From Microbacterium sp. (GTDB lineage Bacteria > Actinomycetota > Actinomycetes > Actinomycetales > Microbacteriaceae): a stretch of DNA of 10,096 bases. Positions 6,685-10,096 of the stretch are shown here, piece after piece. Both the position numbers and the translations under genes were made by a program. The stretch is from the NCBI RefSeq assembly GCF_003248605.1, contig NZ_QFPF01000095.1:1-10096 (forward strand). Reading direction: 5' to 3'. Numbering within the stretch: the stretch's first letter is position 1; each line of letters begins with the position of its first letter. Below the pieces are notes generated by a model that saw only the letters and a list, made by a program, of their open reading frames with translations, did not search any database and was not told the DNA's origin.

Positions 6685-7353
6685 TCAGTCGGCGAGGGCG
6701 AGCGCGCGATACGGCTGTGGGCACGCGGGAGTGGAGGACAGCATCCGCTCGTCATCGCGCACGAGGGGCTTGCCCGTCGTACGCCGGTACAGCTCGTCGA
6801 TCAGCGCGGAGGCCAGAGTCACGAGTCGGTCGATCTCGGCATCGTCGCGATCGACCCATGCGCAGCGGGGCTCGTCGCCCACGGGGACGAAATCGTCATG
6901 CTGCTCCCACGCGACCAGGGTGCGTTCGGCGCCGAGCACGTGCTGCTGCCACCACACCTGCCGCAGGTAGGAGCGGGGGATCGAGCGCCATGCCTTGTTG
7001 GTCGTCTTGATCTCGGCGAGGATCACGGTGCCGTCGGGAGTGAGTCCGATGCCGTCGGGGGTGGCGAGATGGCGCTTCTCGACGACGGCGTGGAACAGAG
7101 CCGAAGAGGGGCGGATGCCGTGCGTCGCGGCGACCCAAGCCGCGATCTCGGGCTCGCGGCGGCGGCCGTGATCGGTGTAGGCGTTGCCCGAGAAGCGCGA
7201 GCCCATCAGCTTCTGATCCGCAGCCTTGCGGATCGCGTTCACGCTCGTGAGGGCCGCGACATCCGTGGCCGTGATCCCGCGCGAGCGCGCACGCACCCAG
7301 GCCACCCGATCGCGGCTGTCGGCCACGATGCGTGCGGCGAGTTCGGGGGTCAC
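6685..7353 (-). CDS. YqaJ-type viral recombinase family nuclease (lambda exonuclease fold)
   Basis: YqaJ proteins are alkaline exonucleases of the lambda-exo fold that resect DNA ends, usually working with a RecT/Erf annealing protein in phage recombination. The protein has 222 residues. Visible active-site pattern: ITATDVAAL near residues 27-35, HGRRREPEIAAW with E67, TPDGIGLTPDG with D100, ILAEIKTTNKAW with E114 and K116 (the ExK pair), and YLRQVWWQQHVLG with Q132 and Q136. All catalytic positions I expect are present, so it looks active. The start is the GTG at 7353; TAGGGT lies 7 nt upstream, suggesting another leaderless transcript. No annealing protein or other phage gene is next to it, so it stands alone as a domesticated or defence-related nuclease. 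The divergent neighbour is also nuclease-like. Confidence 0.88.
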   Translation of the reverse strand: MTPELAARIVADSRDRVAWVRARSRGITATDVAALTSVNAIRKAADQKLMGSRFSGNAYTDHGRRREPEIAAWVAATHGIRPSSALFHAVVEKRHLATPDGIGLTPDGTVILAEIKTTNKAWRSIPRSYLRQVWWQQHVLGAERTLVAWEQHDDFVPVGDEPRCAWVDRDDAEIDRLVTLASALIDELYRRTTGKPLVRDDERMLSSTPACPQPYRALALAD

Positions 7354-7360
7354 GCCCTCG

Positions 7361-7366
7361 ACCCTA
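7361..7366 (-). promoter_or_regulatory. -10 box of the YqaJ gene, leaderless start
   Basis: TAGGGT on the minus strand fits TANNNT and is separated by 7 nt from the GTG start codon. There is no separate Shine-Dalgarno at a useful distance. The left edge of the 91-bp repeat begins 13 bp further upstream, so the -35 region of this promoter lies inside the repeat. Confidence 0.4.
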
Positions 7367-7378
7367 ACCCGCCCTCCG

Positions 7379-7469
7379 CGCGATCCCCGCCGAGCGCACG
7401 GCTTGTCGCCGAGTGCACGACGTGTCACGCGCGGGCAGGTCGTGCGTTGGGCGACACGTCGTGCGCTCG
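7379..7469. repeat. 91-bp direct repeat, copy A (contains four 19-bp units)
   Basis: This block is identical to 8563-8653 except for one base (G at 7424, T at 8608). Inside it are two adjacent 19-bp units in plus orientation (7389-7407 and 7408-7426), a 7-bp spacer (7427-7433), and two in minus orientation (7434-7452 and 7453-7471). The consensus is close to GCCGAGYGCACGACGTGTC. The inner and outer units 7407-7426 and 7453-7472 form a 20-bp stem with one mismatch. Copy A lies between the divergent YqaJ and AbiEi-like genes. No target-site duplication or transposase is visible. Confidence 0.9.
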
Positions 7470-7572
7470 GCGATGGGGGGCGGCTCCTCCACAGGCGGGC
7501 GCGAGCGAGGAGCGGGTGTCGCGAAGGCCGCGCAGACGGGTATTGAGCTTCGGTGTGCTGCATCGTTGCGGG

Positions 7573-8556
7573 ATGCCGCGCCACGCCACCGTCGACGAAC
7601 TTTCGCAGATCCTCGTCTCTTTCGCCGCCCTGCGGGCGCTCGGGATGAGCGAGCGCGCCATTGCCGCCCGGGTCCGCTCGCGGGAGCTGACCGTGGTTCG
7701 TCGCGGGTGGTACGTCGAGTCGGCGGTCTGGACGAACCTGTGGCCGGAATCGCGGCATCTCCTGCACGTCCTCGCCGTCGTGCGCGACGGCCACGGGTCG
7801 GGCGTGATCTCGCACGAGTCCGCCGCCGTCGTGCACGGGCTGCCTCTCTACCGGCGAAACCCGGCTCGTGTGCACCTCACGACGGATGCGCCGCGGCGCA
7901 TCGCGAGCGGCCCCGATGTTTTCCGTCATGTCTGCCCGCTGCCGCCCGAGGATGTCACCGTTGTCCGAGGGATCACGTGCACGTCGCTTGCGCGCACCGT
8001 GTTCGATACGGCGCGGTCGCTGCCGCTCGAGGCGGCGGTGTCGATCGCGGACGCGGCCGAGCGGTCTGTCGCCGAGCGGCAGCGGGAATGGAACGAGGAT
8101 GCGCTCGCACGCTGGCGGCGACTGATGACGGAGCGGATCGCGGATGCCGGCGGCGCACGCGGCATCCGGTCTGCGCGATTCGTGACGGGATTCGCGCAGG
8201 CGCGCGCGCAGCTGCCGTTGGAATCGGTGAGTCGGCTGCAGCTGCACCGGCTGGGGTTCCGCGTCCTTCGAGTCCAGGTGCCGGTCGCGGCGCCCAACGG
8301 GCGCTGGTACTACCTCGATCTCGGGCTCGACGAGATCGACGCATTCGGCGAGTGCGATGGCGAGACGAAGTATCGCGATGAGGCCCTGCGTTCGGGGCGA
8401 TCGCTCGAGGACGTGCTCCTCGACGAGAAGTGTCGCGAGGATTGGATCCGCGGCACGACCAACCGGCGGATGCTGCGCTGGGGCGATGCGCAGGCGCGAA
8501 CTTCTGCCCGCCTCGGGCATCACCTGCGCTCCCTCGGCGTGACCCCTCCCTCCTGA
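7573..8556 (+). CDS. AbiEi-like winged-helix protein fused to a PD-(D/E)XK nuclease-like domain (DUF559/Vsr-like)
   Basis: The 327-residue protein begins with a winged-helix segment of the kind found in AbiEi-type antitoxins: [20 protein letters not shown] (20-39), then VRRGWYV. A middle region follows with [13 protein letters not shown] (80-92), [10 protein letters not shown] and [16 protein letters not shown] (133-148). The C-terminus resembles the endonuclease fold of DUF559/Vsr-like proteins: PLESVSRL with E217, [22 protein letters not shown] with D249, E260, D262 and K266. Catalytic residues seem intact. Function is not established; proteins of this layout are common in actinobacteria and are often labelled type IV toxin-antitoxin AbiEi family, but no AbiEii toxin gene is adjacent. 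The ATG at 7573 has no good ribosome-binding site. An in-frame GTG at 7555, 8 nt after TATTGA, is an alternative leaderless start. The gene is bracketed by the two 91-bp repeats. Confidence 0.82.
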   Translation: MPRHATVDELSQILVSFAALRALGMSERAIAARVRSRELTVVRRGWYVESAVWTNLWPESRHLLHVLAVVRDGHGSGVISHESAAVVHGLPLYRRNPARVHLTTDAPRRIASGPDVFRHVCPLPPEDVTVVRGITCTSLARTVFDTARSLPLEAAVSIADAAERSVAERQREWNEDALARWRRLMTERIADAGGARGIRSARFVTGFAQARAQLPLESVSRLQLHRLGFRVLRVQVPVAAPNGRWYYLDLGLDEIDAFGECDGETKYRDEALRSGRSLEDVLLDEKCREDWIRGTTNRRMLRWGDAQARTSARLGHHLRSLGVTPPS

Positions 8557-8562
8557 CTGCGC

Positions 8563-8653
8563 CGCGATCCCCGCCGAGCGCACGGCTTGTCGCCGAGTGC
8601 ACGACGTTTCACGCGCGGGCAGGTCGTGCGTTGGGCGACACGTCGTGCGCTCG
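8563..8653. repeat. 91-bp direct repeat, copy B
   Basis: This is the second copy of the block at 7379-7469, in the same orientation, with 90 of 91 positions equal. It starts 6 bp after the stop codon of the AbiEi-like gene. Its units lie at 8573-8591, 8592-8610, 8618-8636 and 8637-8655; the last two bases of the final unit have diverged. It ends 18 bp before the -35 box of the rplJ promoter. As a strong stem (8592-8610 with 8637-8653) it could serve as the terminator of the preceding gene. Confidence 0.9.
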
Positions 8654-8671
8654 CGGGCAGGGGAGGGGATT

Positions 8672-8700
8672 TTGTGGATGAACCGGGGCCGGGGTATGGT
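8672..8700 (+). promoter_or_regulatory. Sigma-70-type promoter of rplJ-rplL
   Basis: TTGTGG (8672-8677), a 17-nt spacer and TATGGT (8695-8700) form a good housekeeping promoter. The predicted start near 8707 places about 208 nt of leader before rplJ, which agrees with the L10 leader that follows. Confidence 0.7.
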
Positions 8701-8706
8701 GTACGA

Positions 8707-8914
8707 AGCCAAAGACCGCCGGTCATCGATGCGCGCGCAAGCGCACAGCGATCGAAGCTCTGCACAGCAGGGGCCCGCGCAGGTGTACGAACGAACTTCT
8801 TCGGAAGAACTCCCGCTCCGTGCCCTGCGCCGGAGCTTTTTTCATGTGCGGGGTCCGGTGTCTGAGGCCGGCGCCCCGCCACCGCGGGCCGCCTCGTACA
8901 CACAAGGAGTGGCC
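8707..8914 (+). ncRNA. Ribosomal protein L10 leader (autoregulatory mRNA leader of rplJ-rplL)
   Basis: The 5' leader of rplJ in many bacteria binds the L10-(L12)4 complex and limits synthesis of both proteins. Here a leader of about 208 nt begins with GCCAAAGACCGCCGGTC (8708-8724), the purine-rich segment I associate with the L10-binding region. Several hairpins follow: TGCGC/GCGCA around 8730-8744, CTGC/GCAG around 8759-8770, and CTTC-TTCG-GAAG (8796-8807) with a stable UUCG tetraloop. An intrinsic-terminator-like hairpin with a T-run lies at 8815-8842. The SD AAGGAG (8904-8909) sits 5 nt before the rplJ ATG. Assignment to the L10 leader class rests on position, length and this motif; a covariance-model search was not possible. 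Confidence 0.75.
8815..8842 (+). terminator. Attenuator hairpin in the rplJ leader
   Basis: GCTCCG (8815-8820) pairs with CGGAGC (8831-8836) around a 10-nt loop, followed at once by six T (8837-8842). This is the best intrinsic-terminator signature in the window and it lies 72 nt before rplJ, not at an operon end, so it is most likely an attenuator governed by L10 binding upstream. Confidence 0.75.
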
Positions 8915-9430
8915 ATGGCGCAGAAGGATGCATCGGTCGCCGAGCTCACGAAGAATTTCGAGGACTCGACCGCCGTTCTGCTGACCGAGTACCGCGGTCT
9001 GACGGTTGCCCAGCTCAAGGAGCTGCGCAACAGCATTCGTCAGGACGCGGAATACGCCGTGGTGAAGAACACGCTGACCAAGATCGCCGCGTCCAACGCG
9101 GGGGTCACGGGCCTGGACGATGACCTCAAGGGTCCCTCGGCCATCGCTTTCGTGCACGGCGACCCCGTCGCCGTCGCGAAGGGTCTGCGTGCCTTCGCCA
9201 AGGCTAACCCTCTGCTCGTGATCAAGGGAGGGTACTTCGACGGTTCCCCCCTGACCGCCGCAGAGGTAGGCAAGCTCGCTGATCTCGAGAGCCGTGAAGT
9301 CCTGCTGGCGAAGCTCGCCGGTGCGATGAAGGCCTCGCTGACCAAGGCGGCTTATCTGTTCAACGCGCCGCTGTCGAAGGCCGTCCGCACGGTCGACGCG
9401 CTGCGTGAGAAGCAGGAGTCCGCGGCCTGA
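8915..9430 (+). CDS. rplJ: 50S ribosomal protein L10
   Basis: L10 anchors the L7/L12 stalk to 23S rRNA beside L11 and is the usual autoregulator of its operon. The 171-residue length is normal. Family features are the N-terminal rRNA-binding domain with [20 protein letters not shown], then [11 protein letters not shown] and [21 protein letters not shown]. The C-terminal helix that carries L7/L12 dimers ends in [14 protein letters not shown]. The ATG at 8915 has AAGGAG 5 nt upstream; an in-frame GTG at 8909 overlaps that site and is rejected. rplL starts 39 nt after its stop. The rplJ-rplL unit is separated from rplK-rplA by the accessory block but keeps its own promoter and leader. Confidence 0.98.
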   Translation: MAQKDASVAELTKNFEDSTAVLLTEYRGLTVAQLKELRNSIRQDAEYAVVKNTLTKIAASNAGVTGLDDDLKGPSAIAFVHGDPVAVAKGLRAFAKANPLLVIKGGYFDGSPLTAAEVGKLADLESREVLLAKLAGAMKASLTKAAYLFNAPLSKAVRTVDALREKQESAA

Positions 9431-9469
9431 CAAGGCCCCGGTTGAACAACCCCGATCAAGGAGAAAATC

Positions 9470-9856
9470 ATGGCAAAGCTCAGCACTGAGGAGCTGCTCG
9501 ACGCGTTCAAGGAGCTCACGCTCATCGAGCTCAGCGAGTTCGTCAAGGCGTTCGAGGAGACCTTCGACGTCACCGCCGCGGCCCCCGTGGCCGTCGCCGC
9601 GGGTGCCCCCGCCGGTGGCGCCCCCGCCGAAGAGGTCGAGGAGAAGGACTCCTTCGACGTCGTCCTCGAGGCCGCCGGTGACAAGAAGATCCAGGTCATC
9701 AAGGTCGTCCGCGAGCTCACCTCGCTCGGCCTCGGCGAGGCCAAGGCCGTCGTCGACGGTGCCCCCAAGGCCGTGCTCGAGGGCGCGAACAAGGACGCCG
9801 CCGAGAAGGCCAAGGCCGCTCTCGAAGAGGCCGGCGCGACGGTTACCCTCAAGTAA
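9470..9856 (+). CDS. rplL: 50S ribosomal protein L7/L12
   Basis: L7/L12 is the multicopy stalk protein that recruits translational GTPases. All three parts are visible in the 128 residues: the N-terminal dimerisation helix pair ([18 protein letters not shown] and onward, about 1-35), the flexible Ala/Gly/Pro-rich hinge (about 36-55), and the C-terminal globular domain with [20 protein letters not shown], then [12 protein letters not shown]. The ATG at 9470 follows a strong AAGGAG (9458-9463) at 6 nt, consistent with the extra L7/L12 synthesis needed over L10. A strong terminator follows. Confidence 0.98.
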   Translation: MAKLSTEELLDAFKELTLIELSEFVKAFEETFDVTAAAPVAVAAGAPAGGAPAEEVEEKDSFDVVLEAAGDKKIQVIKVVRELTSLGLGEAKAVVDGAPKAVLEGANKDAAEKAKAALEEAGATVTLK

Positions 9857-9871
9857 TCACGCTCCACGCAG

Positions 9872-9910
9872 AGAGGCCCCGGCACCGCGCATGCGGTGTC
9901 CGGGGCCTTT
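9872..9910. terminator. Terminator after rplL
   Basis: A GC-rich stem (9872-9888 with 9893-9910, one bulged T at 9899) closes a GCAT loop and ends in TTT. It lies 15 nt after the rplL stop and 25 nt beyond the stop of the convergent regulator gene, so it may end both transcripts. Confidence 0.85.
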
Positions 9911-9934
9911 CCCGTGTACGCAGTCCTGCGCGCG

Positions 9935-10096
9935 TCAATCCCGCCGGCGACCGACGCCGGCGGTGATGGCCGACTGCGCAGCATCCGCCGCCGCCGTCGA
10001 GCTGCGCACGACAAGACGCGACGCCTCGCGGATGTGCTCGCGCTCGGCGTCGGGGTCGTCGAGGCGACGCAGCAGCAGCCGCGCGGCGAGGCACCC
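9935..10096 (-). CDS. LacI family transcriptional regulator, C-terminal end (start outside window)
   Basis: The last 53 codons of a minus-strand gene enter from the right edge. The peptide runs from CLAARLLLRRLDDPDAERE to SRLVVRSSTAA and ends GVGRRRD. The pattern of G-x-x-A-A-x-L-L-L-x-R-L followed by a short Pro-containing loop and R-L-V-V-R-x-S-T is the usual C-terminus of actinobacterial LacI/GalR-type sugar-responsive repressors. The DNA-binding domain is not in the window, so the family call rests on this tail only and the regulated genes cannot be guessed. TGA at 9935-9937 ends the gene. Confidence 0.7.
   Translation of the reverse strand, partial: GCLAARLLLRRLDDPDAEREHIREASRLVVRSSTAAADAAQSAITAGVGRRRD

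Noticed and set aside
6604..7572. Upstream extension of the AbiEi-like gene's open frame
   Set aside because: The extension is antisense to YqaJ and passes through repeat copy A. Its composition is unlike a protein, and the family-like N-terminus begins at or just before 7573.
7379..8653. CRISPR array
   Set aside because: Only two long copies exist, about 1.2 kb apart with a coding gene between them; the 19-bp units inside are abutting or mirrored, without unique spacers.
7379..8653. Insertion sequence or composite transposon
   Set aside because: No transposase is encoded between the repeats, and no target-site duplication is seen at either repeat edge.
6685..8712. A 675-codon minus-strand frame that runs through YqaJ and on across the AbiEi-like gene
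   Set aside because: Only the last 222 codons look like a protein family. The rest is antisense to a recognisable plus-strand gene and crosses both repeats. The GTG at 7353 is a better start.
9849..10094. Arg- and Ala-rich 81-codon minus-strand frame at the right edge
   Set aside because: Out of frame with the LacI-type C-terminus, which is recognisable in the neighbouring frame and ends properly at 9935.

Overview
This window comes from a high-GC actinobacterium. The gene content, the protein sequences and the intergenic repeat style point to Microbacteriaceae, most likely Microbacterium or a close relative; that assignment is inference from the sequence, not a search result.

The outer parts are core translation genes. 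On the left, the 3' end of nusG is followed by rplK (L11) and rplA (L1), ending in a strong hairpin terminator. On the right, a sigma-70-like promoter, a long structured L10-type leader with an attenuator hairpin, rplJ (L10) and rplL (L7/L12) form a second ribosomal operon. It ends in another strong terminator, which meets the 3' end of a convergent LacI-type regulator gene cut by the window edge.

About 7.2 kb of accessory genes separate the two ribosomal blocks. First comes a divergent pair: argO/lysE (basic amino acid exporter) and argP/lysG (its LysR-type regulator). They share a 69-bp intergenic region with a T-N11-A dyad, and both starts look leaderless. Next, on the minus strand, are a drug efflux pump of the MFS DHA2 (14-helix) type, a MarR regulator translationally coupled to it, and a zinc-independent quinone oxidoreductase-like MDR protein. 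The pump promoter has near-consensus -35 and -10 boxes and two matching palindromes placed as repressor sites, so a drug- or stress-responsive MarR-controlled operon is the simple reading.

Finally there is a nuclease-rich patch: a solitary YqaJ/lambda-exonuclease-type nuclease on the minus strand, and a divergent gene that joins an AbiEi-like winged-helix N-terminus to a PD-(D/E)XK (DUF559/Vsr-like) C-terminus. The second gene is bracketed by two 91-bp direct repeats that differ at one base. Each repeat is built from four 19-bp units in a head-head/tail-tail arrangement. This repeat-bracketed nuclease gene is the most unusual thing in the window. Other points of interest are the MarR double operator, the rplJ leader and a REP-like hairpin between nusG and rplK.
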